Shown in pieces: positions 45,490 to 54,289 of a DNA stretch of 64,000 bases. Below the pieces are notes generated by a model that was given only the letters and a program-made list of their open reading frames with translations, made no database searches and had not been told where the DNA came from. A program made the translations under genes and the position numbers. How positions within the stretch are numbered: the stretch's first letter is position 1; every line of letters starts with the position of its first letter. This stretch comes from Stutzerimonas kunmingensis. GTDB lineage: Bacteria > Pseudomonadota > Gammaproteobacteria > Pseudomonadales > Pseudomonadaceae. The DNA lies in assembly GCF_002929225.1 (NCBI RefSeq), contig NZ_PISM01000022.1:796783-860782 (forward strand). Reading direction: 5' to 3'.

Positions 45490-47118
45490 ATGTCCGAGCA
45501 ACTTCAGAATTGGTGGCGCGGCGGGGTGATCTATCAGGTCTACCCACGTAGTTTCTTCGACAGCAACGGCGACGGCGTGGGCGACCTGCCCGGCGTGCTG
45601 CACAAGCTGGACTACATTGCCAGCCTCAACGTCGACGCCATCTGGCTGTCGCCCTTCTTCACTTCGCCGATGAAAGATTTTGGCTACGACGTCGCCGACT
45701 ACCGCGGCGTCGATCCGCTGTTCGGCACCCTCGACGACTTCGTCCGGCTAGTCGAAGCCTGTCATGAGCGCGGCATGCGTGTGCTGATCGATCAGGTGCT
45801 CAACCATTCTTCCGACCAGCATCAGTGGTTCGTCGAAAGCCGTTCCAGCCGCGACAACGACAAGGCCGACTGGTACGTCTGGGCCGATCCGAAGCCGGAC
45901 GGCACCGTGCCGAACAACTGGCTGTCGGTGTTCGGCGGCCCTGCGTGGAGCTGGGACAGCCGGCGCCGGCAGTACTACCTGCACAACTTCCTTTCCAGCC
46001 AGCCGGACCTGAACTTCCACTGCCAGGCCGTGCAGGATCAGCTGCTCGATGATATGGAGTTCTGGCTCAAGCTCGGCGTGGACGGTTTCCGCCTGGATGC
46101 CGCGAACTTCTACTTCCACGATGCCGAACTGCGCGACAACCCGCCGAATACCGAGATTCGCGAAGGCAGCATCGGTGTGCGTATCGACAACCCTTACGCC
46201 TACCAGCGCCACATCTACGACAAGACACGGCCGGAAAACATGGATTTCCTCCGTCGTCTGCGTGCCCTGCTGCAGCGCTATCCCGGCGCCTCCTCGGTGG
46301 CCGAGATCGGCTGCGACGAGTCGCTGCGCACCATGGCCGCCTACACCAGCGGCGGCGATACGCTGCACATGGCGTATTCCTTCGACCTGCTCACCGAGCA
46401 GTGCAGCCCGGCCTATATCCGCCACACCGTGGAAGGCATCGAGCGCGAACTGGCGGACGGTTGGTCGTGCTGGTCCATGGGCAACCACGACGTGGTCCGG
46501 GTGATGACGCGCTGGGCGCTCAATGGCCGACCCGACCCGGAGCGTGGCCGGTTGCTGATGGCACTGTTGTTATCACTGCGTGGCAGCGTTTGCATGTACC
46601 AGGGCGAAGAGCTGGGCCTGCCGGAAGCGGAACTGCGCTACGAGGATCTGGTCGATCCGTACGGCATTACCTTCTGGCCGGAATTCAAAGGGCGCGACGG
46701 TTGCCGCACGCCGATGCCGTGGCAGAGCGAGGCGCATCATGCCGGCTTTACCGGGAGCCAGCCGTGGTTGCCGGTGGATGACTCGCACCGCTCGCTGTCG
46801 GTGGCGGCGCAGGAAGCCGATCCGCATTCGATGCTCAACTGTTATCGGCGCTTTCTCGGCTGGCGACGTGAGCAGCGCCTGCTGATCGAGGGCGATATCC
46901 ACATGGTCTACCATGACGACGCCCTGCTGGTGTTCGAGCGACGCCTCGGCGAGCAAGTCTGGCTGTGCCTGTTCAACCTGGGCGACGTGCCGCGCAGCTA
47001 TGAGCTGCCCGGGCAGGCGGTGCCGCTGGTGGACGTGCCGGCCAGCTTCGCCGAATACGATGGGCAATGGGCACGGCTGCCGGCCCATGGTTTCGGCTAC
47101 GTGCGGCTCGAGGGTTAA
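45490..47118 (+). CDS. GH13 alpha-glucosidase (oligo-1,6/1,4-glucosidase type)
   Basis: 542 residues, cytoplasmic (no signal). GH13 barrel starts WWRGGVIYQVYPRSFFDSNGDGVGDLPG. Catalytic nucleophile in GVDGFRLDAANFY, acid/base in SVAEIGCDE, third Asp in MGNHDVVR. The second conserved region reads QVLNHSSDQHQWF, which belongs to the alpha-glucosidase/oligo-1,6-glucosidase subfamily rather than to endo-amylases. It likely hydrolyses imported maltodextrins to glucose. Trehalose synthase is less likely: the fused C-terminal domains are absent. Followed by malK after 76 bp. Confidence 0.9.
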   Translation: MSEQLQNWWRGGVIYQVYPRSFFDSNGDGVGDLPGVLHKLDYIASLNVDAIWLSPFFTSPMKDFGYDVADYRGVDPLFGTLDDFVRLVEACHERGMRVLIDQVLNHSSDQHQWFVESRSSRDNDKADWYVWADPKPDGTVPNNWLSVFGGPAWSWDSRRRQYYLHNFLSSQPDLNFHCQAVQDQLLDDMEFWLKLGVDGFRLDAANFYFHDAELRDNPPNTEIREGSIGVRIDNPYAYQRHIYDKTRPENMDFLRRLRALLQRYPGASSVAEIGCDESLRTMAAYTSGGDTLHMAYSFDLLTEQCSPAYIRHTVEGIERELADGWSCWSMGNHDVVRVMTRWALNGRPDPERGRLLMALLLSLRGSVCMYQGEELGLPEAELRYEDLVDPYGITFWPEFKGRDGCRTPMPWQSEAHHAGFTGSQPWLPVDDSHRSLSVAAQEADPHSMLNCYRRFLGWRREQRLLIEGDIHMVYHDDALLVFERRLGEQVWLCLFNLGDVPRSYELPGQAVPLVDVPASFAEYDGQWARLPAHGFGYVRLEG

Positions 47119-47194
47119 GCGAGTTGGCAGCGGTGGGCCAGCCCGCCGCTGCAAATAGAGAGTGCATGGCGGCATCCAACGGAGAACAACAACG

Positions 47195-48310
47195 ATGGCC
47201 AGTGTCACGCTGCGCGACATCTGCAAGAGCTACGACGGTACGCCGATCACCCGGCATATCGACCTGGAAATCGAGGACGGTGAGTTCGTCGTCTTCGTCG
47301 GTCCATCCGGTTGCGGCAAATCCACCCTGCTGCGATTGATCGCCGGACTGGAGGACATCACCTCGGGCGATCTGCTGATCGGCGACCAGCGGGTCAATGA
47401 CCTGCCACCCAAGGATCGCTCGGTGGGCATGGTCTTTCAGTCCTACGCCCTCTATCCGCACATGACCGTGGCCGAGAACATGGCCTTCGGCCTCAAGCTC
47501 GCCAGCGTCGACAAGCGCGAGATCGCGCGCCGCGTGGAGGCGGTCGCGGAAATCCTGCAACTCGACAAGCTGCTCGAACGCAAACCCAAGGACCTTTCCG
47601 GCGGTCAGCGCCAGCGCGTCGCCATCGGCCGCACCATGGTCCGCGAGCCGAAGGTGTTCCTGTTCGACGAACCGCTGTCGAACCTCGACGCCTTCCTCCG
47701 CGTGCAGATGCGCATCGAGATCGCCCGCCTGCACCAGCGCATCCGCTCCACCATGATCTACGTGACCCACGACCAGGTCGAAGCCATGACCCTGGCCGAC
47801 AAGATCGTCGTGCTCAACGCCGGCGAAATCGCCCAGGTCGGCCAACCGCTGCACCTGTACCACTACCCGAAGAACCGTTTCGTCGCCGGCTTCCTCGGCT
47901 CGCCGCAGATGAACTTCGTCGAGGTGCGCGCCATCTCCGCTAGTCCTGAAGCCGTCACCATCGAACTGCCCAGCGGCTACCCGCTGACCCTGCCGGTGGA
48001 CGGCAGCGCTGTCAGCCCAGGCGACCCGCTCACCCTCGGCATTCGCCCGGAACACTTCGTCATGCCGGCAGAGGCCGACTTCACCTTCCACGGCCAGATC
48101 ACCGTGGCCGAGCGTCTGGGCCAGTACAACCTGCTGTACCTCACCCTGGAGCGCCTGCAGGACGTCATCACCCTCTGCGTCGACGGCAATCTGCGTGTCA
48201 CCGAGGGCGAGACCTTCGCTGCTGGCCTCAAGGCCGACAAGTGCCACCTGTTCCGCGAAAATGGCGAGGCCTGCACCCGGCACTATCGGGAGCCGGCGAT
48301 TTATGGGTGA
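47195..48310 (+). CDS. malK: MalK, ATPase of the maltose transporter
   Basis: 371 residues from ATG 47195, with ACGGAGA upstream. Walker A GPSGCGKST, Q-loop VFQSYALYP, signature LSGGQRQR, Walker B VFLFDEPLSNLD and H-loop YVTHDQVEAM are intact. The C-terminal regulatory OB-like domain (IRPEHF) and total length match MalK (371 in E. coli). It completes MalFGK2 although separated from malFG by about 6 kb. It may also serve other sugar permeases of the CUT1 class. Confidence 0.95.
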   Translation: MASVTLRDICKSYDGTPITRHIDLEIEDGEFVVFVGPSGCGKSTLLRLIAGLEDITSGDLLIGDQRVNDLPPKDRSVGMVFQSYALYPHMTVAENMAFGLKLASVDKREIARRVEAVAEILQLDKLLERKPKDLSGGQRQRVAIGRTMVREPKVFLFDEPLSNLDAFLRVQMRIEIARLHQRIRSTMIYVTHDQVEAMTLADKIVVLNAGEIAQVGQPLHLYHYPKNRFVAGFLGSPQMNFVEVRAISASPEAVTIELPSGYPLTLPVDGSAVSPGDPLTLGIRPEHFVMPAEADFTFHGQITVAERLGQYNLLYLTLERLQDVITLCVDGNLRVTEGETFAAGLKADKCHLFRENGEACTRHYREPAIYG

Positions 48311-48501
48311 GTGAGACCGCCCCGCTGGACTGGCGGCAGGGTTCTGCTAGGCCAGCTTTAATTGCGCTTGATCGAGTGCGGTAAAACGGCTCCTTCAGGC
48401 TGCTCAGTGCCGACGTCATACAGAGAGGCACGGTCCGCCTGATCGGTGACGCTAGAACCGTTACCGTGGCGTTTGCTCGGTCGCGTCAAAGGCCAGGGGG
48501 T

Positions 48502-49116
48502 TCATCTGTCGGCCAAGGCCAGGTTTACACCGAGACCGGCAAATGATGCCGCGAAGCCCCGGCGTAGCCAGGCCTGAACGCGCTGCGATTCGATGACCGC
48601 CTTGCGAAATGCGTGCGCCAGCAGGCCGTAGACAGTAAAGATGGCGAATGTCATCAGCATGAAAGTCGCGCTGAGAACGAGCAGCTGCCCAAGCTCATCG
48701 CCGGCGCCCGGCCGGATGAATTGCGGCAGGAAGGCCAGGAAAAAAATGGTCAGTTTCGGGTTCAGCAGATTGACCAGCAGCGCCTTCGCAACCAATGATC
48801 GAACCCTCAGTGGTTCACTATCGCCACCCACCGCCAGCGCAGAGCGGTCACGCCAGGTCGCGTAGGCGAGATAGAGCAGGTAGGCAGCACCGGCATAGCA
48901 CAGAGTCTCGAAGACCAGCGCACTGGAATGCAGGATCGCCGCGACACCGAGAATGGTCGCCAGCAGATGCGGCAGAATCCCGAGCGTACAGGCGGTCGCG
49001 GCCAGAATACCGGCGCGACGGCCGTGCATCAGCGCCTTCGAAACCGTATAGATCACCCCCGCGCCGGGTATCAATACGACAACCAGACAGGTAATCAGGT
49101 ATTCCAGGCTGGGCAT
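48502..49116 (-). CDS. LysE/RhtB-family exporter
   Basis: 204 residues from ATG 49116 with AAGGAG 6 nt upstream. Six hydrophobic helices; N-terminus MPSLEYLITCLVVVLIPGAGVIYTV matches the family start, with LIPGPG-type signature altered to LIPGAG, and LVNLLNPKLTIFFLAFLPQF is the conserved middle. Members export amino acids, homoserine lactone or similar small solutes; the substrate here is unknown. Convergent with malK across a 191-bp gap in which no terminator was recognised. Confidence 0.9.
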   Translation of the reverse strand: MPSLEYLITCLVVVLIPGAGVIYTVSKALMHGRRAGILAATACTLGILPHLLATILGVAAILHSSALVFETLCYAGAAYLLYLAYATWRDRSALAVGGDSEPLRVRSLVAKALLVNLLNPKLTIFFLAFLPQFIRPGAGDELGQLLVLSATFMLMTFAIFTVYGLLAHAFRKAVIESQRVQAWLRRGFAASFAGLGVNLALADR

Positions 49117-49338
49117 GTAGGCTCCTTGATACGGTGCTGATCGACTGAACCAGCATAGAGCATTGACGGGCGCAGCCCCCAACCGGCGCTTATCGCATCG
49201 CATGGTTCGTCGAAGGCCGCTGCCGCGAAGCTTCGAGACCTGAGTGCTGGACCCAGTCTGCCACGCGAGAATCCAACCGCGGTAATCTGGCGCTTCGCGT
49301 CGGTTATGGCGCATTCGCTCGGAGACAGTGAGGTACGA

Positions 49339-49794
49339 ATGCAGGTCAGAAGATCCTCTCGATTGTTCATCGTGGATGCTGATGGACGCCTTTTACTTTT
49401 CTTGTACAAAGACGAGCATGAAGCGCCCTTCTGGGCGACCTCTGGGGGCGAGCTACAACCTGGAGAAAGCTACGCCGATGCAGCAGCAAGGGAGCTGTAT
49501 GAGGAGACCGGTTTAACGCTTCGAGTCGGGAAGCTGCTGAAGGAAAGAGATGAGGTATATGCCGTAGCACGCTCGACACCGGCGCGCTGGCTGGAGAAGT
49601 ACTTCCTCGTGGAATGCCCAGCGGACACGAGCGTGTTCGCGGCAGAATGGACCGAAGAAGAAAAGAGCACCATTCAGAAATGGAAGTGGTGGAGCTTGAA
49701 CGAAATGCAAGACCAGGTCGCATCCCTATTCAAGCCTGAGTGGCTGCCTGAACTTCTGGGCGTTCTCTTAGGTGATCGTCAGTGCAGCAGTTGA
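49339..49794 (+). CDS. Nudix hydrolase
   Basis: 151 residues from ATG 49339 (GAGG 5 nt upstream); an in-frame ATG at 49306 has no site. The Nudix box is complete: GGELQPGE-x7-RELYEETGL matches GX5EX7REUXEEXGU, about residues 36-58. It hydrolyses a nucleoside diphosphate linked to another moiety; substrate is not deducible. Divergent from the LysE-type gene. A strong hairpin follows at 49941. Confidence 0.9.
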   Translation: MQVRRSSRLFIVDADGRLLLFLYKDEHEAPFWATSGGELQPGESYADAAARELYEETGLTLRVGKLLKERDEVYAVARSTPARWLEKYFLVECPADTSVFAAEWTEEEKSTIQKWKWWSLNEMQDQVASLFKPEWLPELLGVLLGDRQCSS

Positions 49795-49940
49795 TTCTGA
49801 TCGGGCGTGCACTTCTAGGACGAGGCTAGCGGTGGGGTGACCCTGCGGAGTGGCCGGGTCGCTACCAAAGCCTTGCTCGAGAGCGTGAACGTGCAACGGG
49901 AAGCGTGCCGAGGCCTTCAGTATTTTTCGATACAAGAAAA

Positions 49941-49970
49941 AGCCCCGAGAATCTTGAGATTCTCGGGGCT
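49941..49970. terminator. Strong bidirectional intrinsic terminator
   Basis: Perfect 13-bp stem AGCCCCGAGAATC / GATTCTCGGGGCT with loop TTGA, flanked by A5 before and TTTGTG after. It can end the Nudix transcript and anything entering from the right. It marks the boundary between the conserved chromosome and the accessory part. Confidence 0.9.
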
Positions 49971-50044
49971 TTGTGCCGGGGTCACCTGAACTCGACTCGT
50001 AACCTACTGATACGTATATCTTTTACGGGTTTATAAAATCCAAG

Positions 50045-50062
50045 GGATACATGTTAGGATAC
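50045..50062 (-). repeat. Partial GTATCC array (two units)
   Basis: GGATAC at 50045-50050 and 50057-50062 (GTATCC on the minus strand), 12 nt apart, the same core and spacing as part of the complete array at 62922-62953. A third unit is not recognisable. Confidence 0.45.
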
Positions 50063-50184
50063 ATTTTCCTGGCCGCTGGGCTGTTTTCGGCTTTTTCCAG
50101 AAGGCCATTGAGGGCCGGTCCTTATGTCTTTGGTCGCCTCGCTGAATGGGCGAACTTCCCAAGCCGAGTCAAGCCGCCATGCAT

Positions 50185-50469
50185 TCATGATTCGGGCGGC
50201 AACTTTTCACCCGGCTTTCGTACATCGGGTGCCTGTTTCGGCGGGTCCATCATGAAGCCGGGGCGACAGGTTCCGTCAGTCAGCATGATGCAGTAAAAAT
50301 TCTCAGCATACGCACGATCCTCCGCATCAACTGTGTGGTCACTACTAAGCTGCCCTTGATCTATCGCGGCGGCGCGGTGCTGTCTAGTGCGCTGCCGGAA
50401 ATACAGCAGCAGGCCGAGTAAGACGAAGCAGAGAGTCAGGATGATGCTTGCGAGCGTGAGAGTGTCCAT
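50185..50469 (-). CDS. Small hypothetical membrane protein
   Basis: 94 residues if started at ATG 50469 (MDTLTLASIILTLCFVLLGLLLYFRQ); ATGs at 50490 and 50523 are alternatives. One N-terminal transmembrane helix (about residues 4-24) with a basic cytoplasmic or periplasmic flank, then a polar tail containing YCIMLTDGTCRPGFMMDPP, where two cysteines might bond. No family is recognised. It lies alone in accessory DNA and may be a resident of an integrated element. Confidence 0.4.
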   Translation of the reverse strand: MDTLTLASIILTLCFVLLGLLLYFRQRTRQHRAAAIDQGQLSSDHTVDAEDRAYAENFYCIMLTDGTCRPGFMMDPPKQAPDVRKPGEKLPPES

Positions 50470-50657
50470 GATGTTTTCCGACGATTCCATGCGATAGGTA
50501 AGGAGCGCAACTGTGTGCCCCAAGCCATAGTAGCCCTGCTGGCCTTTAATACCTCTTCCAACAGGTCGGGTTTGACTGCCACCGAGGCATCTGAACCGGC
50601 GTCGAATGTTTGCGCAGCAGGAGCGTCTCCTTTTTCACTCCAGGAGTGCAATTCCGT

Positions 50658-50690
50658 GTTAACCGGCGTGTTAACCGGCCCTTGTTAACT
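50658..50690 (-). repeat. GTTAACA triple-repeat array (array B)
   Basis: GTTAAC at 50658, 50670 and 50684 (spacing 12 and 14). On the minus strand each unit reads GTTAACA. Architecture is the same as the arrays at 62922, 63075 and 63263, but the three-base core is TAA. Confidence 0.8.
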
Positions 50691-51098
50691 AGCATTCATA
50701 CACTCAGGCTGTAGCCGCCGCTGGGAGGAAGAACAGGCGTTTCGGAAGGGCCTGGTCGACATTTCAAGCTAAGCCCTGAAAGTTTACCTGTTCATATACA
50801 CAGCGTAGAAACGCGCTTTGCGCAGCCCATACAGTCGCTAGCCTAGATCGGGCCTGAAGCGCTGGCCGTGGGTTTTCTGGTCCCTGCGCAGCTTGCGTAG
50901 CAGGTAAGCTCGGCAAAGATGGATTGCACCTTTACCCATGCAAAGCCAATGGATAAGGTGGCGGCATCAAAGCACGGCAGGCCTGTAGATCCAGGGATGG
51001 CCCTCCGCTCGTACTCGTTCAGCCAGTACAGACTTACACGCCATCCCTTCGCTTACTGCGCATTGTCCGCTCAAAGCCGCGTCACAGTTTATTTACCG

Positions 51099-51121
51099 GC
51101 GCTTCCACTGGATGGAAGCGC
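51099..51121 (+). promoter_or_regulatory. Hairpin before the hsdM ribosome site
   Basis: Arms GCGCTTCCA (51099-51107) and TGGAAGCGC (51113-51121), loop CTGGA. It ends 2 nt before GAGGAG of hsdM. It could be an operator for a dimeric regulator or a leader hairpin tuning methyltransferase translation. Confidence 0.45.
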
Positions 51122-51135
51122 ACGAGGAGTTACGC

Positions 51136-53052
51136 ATGACAGATTTGGCCACGTTGTCTCAGGCATTGCTTGCGGCCGTTCCCGCCGATGGCAGCAGTAT
51201 CGGTAACCAAACGCTGCTTTCGCGTCTGCAGGGCCAGTTCGCCGGATTGAGTGAGGAGCAGTTCCGCGCCGCTCGTGATGAGCTGATCGAAAAGGGTGTG
51301 TTACTCAAAGGTCGCGGGCGCGGCGGTTCCGTATCCCGCGCTTCGGTCACTGGCATCAGCCTGGCGGACCAGGCTCTAAACAACGCGCGTGAACGCCGCG
51401 AGCCGGGCGTCGCGGAGGTGTCGGCCAGCTATCTGGTGCAAGCGGCAACCAAGGCCAAATCCGCCAAGCTGCAGCCGGCCACCAGCCTGGCGATGATGGA
51501 AAAGACCCTCTGGGCCACCGCTGACAAGCTGCGCGCCAACATGGACGCCGCGGAGTACAAGCACATCGTGCTCGGGCTGATCTTCCTCAAATACATCTCC
51601 GACAGCTTCGCCGGTCGCCGCGCCGAGCTGGAAACCAAGTTCGCCGACGAGAACGATGACTACTACCTGGGCGACGACGATCCCGAGCTGCTCGCCGCCG
51701 AGCTGGAAGATCGCGACTACTACCGCGAGGTCAATGTGTTCTGGGTGCCAGAGGTGGCGCGTTGGGAGTCGATCCGTGGCGCTGCCAAACAGGTGGATAT
51801 CGGCAAGAAAATTGATGATGCCCTGGCCGCCATCGAGGCGGAAAACCCCAAGCTGAAGAACATCCTCGACAAGCGCTATGCCCGCGCCCAGTTGCCGGAC
51901 GGCAAGCTCGGCGAGCTGGTGGACCTGATCTCCACCATCGGCTTCGGTGACGACGCGAACAAAGCCCGCGATTTGCTCGGCCAGGTCTACGAATACTTCC
52001 TCGGCCAGTTCGCCAGCGCCGAAGGCAAGAAGGGCGGGCAGTTCTACACGCCGGCGAGCATCGTCAAAACCCTGGTGGCGGTGCTCAACCCGCACCACGG
52101 CAAGGTATATGACCCATGCTGCGGCAGTGGCGGCATGTTCGTGCAGTCCGAGAAGTTCATCGAAGCCCACGGCGGCAAGCTGGGCGATGTGTCCATCTAT
52201 GGGCAGGAGTCCAACCCCACCACCTGGCGCCTGGCGGCGATGAACCTGGCCATTCGCGGCATCGACTTCAACCTCGGCAAGGAGCCGGCGGATACCTTTA
52301 TCCGCAACCAGCACAGTGATCTGCGCGCCGATTTCGTCCTGGCCAACCCACCGTTCAATATCAGCGACTGGTGGCACGGCAGCCTTGAAGGCGACCCGCG
52401 CTGGGTCTATGGCACCCCGCCGCAAGGCAACGCCAACTACGCCTGGCTGCAACATATGCTTTACCACCTGAAACCCAACGGCCGCGCCGGCATCGTGCTG
52501 GCCAACGGCTCGATGAGTTCCAGCCAGAACAGTGAAGGTGAGATTCGCAAAGCCATGGTCGAGGCCGACGTGGTGGAAGTGATGGTCGCACTGCCCGGCC
52601 AGCTGTTCTTCAACACGCAGATCCCCGCCTGCCTGTGGTTCCTCGCCAAACAGAAAACCGCCCGCCCCGGCGAAGTGCTGTTTATCGACGCACGCAAACT
52701 TGGCACCAATGTCAGCCGTGTGCAGATCGAGCTGACCGACGCCGATATTGAACGCATCGCGCAAACCGTCGCCAACTGGCGCGGTGAGCCACTGGATGTA
52801 GGTGGCGAGATTGCCGAATACCAGGACATCGCCGGCTTCTGCCGCAGCGTCAAACTGGCGGAAATCGCTGAGCACGGTCATGTGCTCACACCGGGCCGTT
52901 ATGTCGGTGCTGAGGAAGTGGAGGATGACGACGAAGCCTTTACCGAGAAGATGCAGCGCCTGACCCAGCAACTGGGCGAGCAGATGCAGAAGGGCGCGGA
53001 ACTCGATCAGTTGATCCGGCAGAAGCTGGGAGGGCTGGGGTATGAGTTCTGA
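51136..53052 (+). CDS. hsdM: HsdM, type I DNA adenine methyltransferase subunit
   Basis: 638 residues from ATG 51136 (GAGGAG site). SAM motif I is YDPCCGSGGMF (Asp at about 326) and catalytic motif IV is NPPFNISDW (about 404), typical of N6-adenine methyltransferases. The HsdM_N helical region (AMMEKTLWATADKLRANMD, LGLIFLKYISDSF) begins near residue 110. Before it there is an extra 90-residue segment (LATLSQALLAAVPADGSSIG ... LLKGRGRGGSVSRA) resembling a winged helix, absent from standard HsdM of about 530. With HsdS it methylates host DNA; with HsdR it restricts. Overlaps hsdS by 11 bp. Confidence 0.96.
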   Translation: MTDLATLSQALLAAVPADGSSIGNQTLLSRLQGQFAGLSEEQFRAARDELIEKGVLLKGRGRGGSVSRASVTGISLADQALNNARERREPGVAEVSASYLVQAATKAKSAKLQPATSLAMMEKTLWATADKLRANMDAAEYKHIVLGLIFLKYISDSFAGRRAELETKFADENDDYYLGDDDPELLAAELEDRDYYREVNVFWVPEVARWESIRGAAKQVDIGKKIDDALAAIEAENPKLKNILDKRYARAQLPDGKLGELVDLISTIGFGDDANKARDLLGQVYEYFLGQFASAEGKKGGQFYTPASIVKTLVAVLNPHHGKVYDPCCGSGGMFVQSEKFIEAHGGKLGDVSIYGQESNPTTWRLAAMNLAIRGIDFNLGKEPADTFIRNQHSDLRADFVLANPPFNISDWWHGSLEGDPRWVYGTPPQGNANYAWLQHMLYHLKPNGRAGIVLANGSMSSSQNSEGEIRKAMVEADVVEVMVALPGQLFFNTQIPACLWFLAKQKTARPGEVLFIDARKLGTNVSRVQIELTDADIERIAQTVANWRGEPLDVGGEIAEYQDIAGFCRSVKLAEIAEHGHVLTPGRYVGAEEVEDDDEAFTEKMQRLTQQLGEQMQKGAELDQLIRQKLGGLGYEF

Positions 53053-54289
53053 GATTGATCCGGCTTTCGTGACAGTGTCATGTGACAAGTATTGTTTGCG
53101 TGTAGCGGATGGCACCCATGACAGCCCGAAACAGACAAGTGTTGGGAAGCTTCTTGTAACGTCAAAGAACGTTAAAGGTGGTGGCCTCTTCCTTGATTCT
53201 GCCTATTTTATTTCTGAAGAGGATTACCTTGATATCAATCGTCGTAGCAAAGTGGATCAATGGGATCTACTCCTTACGATGATCGGAACCGTTGGTGAAA
53301 TCTGCATTGTCGACCAAGAAGATCCCATCTTCGCCATCAAGAACGTGGGACTTTTGAAGTGTGGTACAGAGATTCGAGCCAAGTGGCTCTACTACTTCTT
53401 GAGATCCCCTCAGGGCCAGCAATTGATCGAGCAGCGTAAGAAGGGGTCAACGCAGCAATACATCTCTTTAACGGAAGTTCGGAACTTACCTGTCTCGTAT
53501 CCGGCAAGCAAGACTGACATGCGCGACGCCGTATCTGTACTTGGCGCTCTCGACGACCGCATCACCCTGCTACGCGAAACCAACACCACCCTGGAAGCCA
53601 TCGCCCAGGCGCTGTTCAAATCCTGGTTCGTCGATTTCGACCCCGTGCGCGCCAAGGCCGAAGGCCGCCAGCCGGAAGGCGTGGACGCCACCACCGCCGC
53701 CCTGTTCCCCGATAGCTTCGAAGAGTCCGAGCTGGGGTTGGTGCCGAAGGGGTGGAGGGTGGGGAAGGTCGAAGACCTTATGGAACTCGCCTACGGAAAA
53801 GCCTTGAAGGCAACGGATCGGAATGATGGTCCGGTTCCTGTATATGGCTCGGGCGGAATAACCGGCTATCACGATCAAGCGCTGGTAGCAGGCCCTTCAA
53901 TAATTGTCGGCCGTAAGGGGACTGTGGGTAGTCTGTACTGGGAAGATCAACCATTCTTCCCTATCGATACGGTTTTTTATGTCAAGACGGATCAGCCTCT
54001 GACGTATTGCTACTACCTGCTGAAAACGCTCGGGCTCGAAGATATGAACACCGACGGGGCCGTGCCCGGTTTGAATCGAGGGAATGCTTACAGATTACCT
54101 GTAGTAATCCCAGATACGTCTGTGCTCAATGCTTTCAACGAGATCACTGCTGCGTTGCGAGTCACGATGTTCGCAAACGAGCAGCAAGCCCAAACCCTAA
54201 CCCAACTCCGCGACACCCTCTTGCCCCGCCTGATCTCCGGTCAGCTGCGCCTGCCAGAAGCTGAAGCTCTCGTAGCGGAGGCTGTATGA
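53042..54289 (+). CDS. hsdS: HsdS, type I specificity subunit
   Basis: 415 residues. Two target-recognition domains (about residues 10-160 and 230-365) separated by the conserved spacer helix region LDDRITLLRETNTTLEAIAQALFKSWFVDFDPVRAKAEG, with the C-terminal spacer repeat QAQTLTQLRDTLLPRLISGQLRLPEAE. The recognition domains are written in noticeably more A/T-rich codons than the spacer, a mosaic typical of domain exchange. The recognised DNA sequence cannot be predicted from this. Coupled to mcrB by ATGA. Confidence 0.95.
   Translation: MSSEIDPAFVTVSCDKYCLRVADGTHDSPKQTSVGKLLVTSKNVKGGGLFLDSAYFISEEDYLDINRRSKVDQWDLLLTMIGTVGEICIVDQEDPIFAIKNVGLLKCGTEIRAKWLYYFLRSPQGQQLIEQRKKGSTQQYISLTEVRNLPVSYPASKTDMRDAVSVLGALDDRITLLRETNTTLEAIAQALFKSWFVDFDPVRAKAEGRQPEGVDATTAALFPDSFEESELGLVPKGWRVGKVEDLMELAYGKALKATDRNDGPVPVYGSGGITGYHDQALVAGPSIIVGRKGTVGSLYWEDQPFFPIDTVFYVKTDQPLTYCYYLLKTLGLEDMNTDGAVPGLNRGNAYRLPVVIPDTSVLNAFNEITAALRVTMFANEQQAQTLTQLRDTLLPRLISGQLRLPEAEALVAEAV

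Larger units (their letters stand above)
49795..50184. other. Gene-free junction region with terminator and GGATAC repeat
   Basis: 390 bp. It holds a 13-bp perfect hairpin (49941-49970), an A/T-rich stretch with GATACGTAT (near 50010) and a direct repeat GGATAC at 50045 and 50057. The reading frame 50051-50296 on + has no family likeness or ribosome site and is not called. Confidence 0.6.
50470..51135. other. Accessory intergenic DNA left of the defence island
   Basis: 666 bp. An open minus-strand frame (about 50436-50690) runs through the GTTAACA array and would read PVNTPVNTELHSWSEKGD; it starts at best with TTG, has no family, and may be a gene relic. The rest (50700-51090) shows no gene. 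A 9-bp hairpin at 51099-51121 stands just before the hsdM ribosome site. Confidence 0.5.

Noticed and set aside
49941..50030. tRNA gene or tRNA 3' end as integration site
   Set aside because: The hairpin and following bases do not give a cloverleaf or a T-loop consensus; it is a plain terminator.
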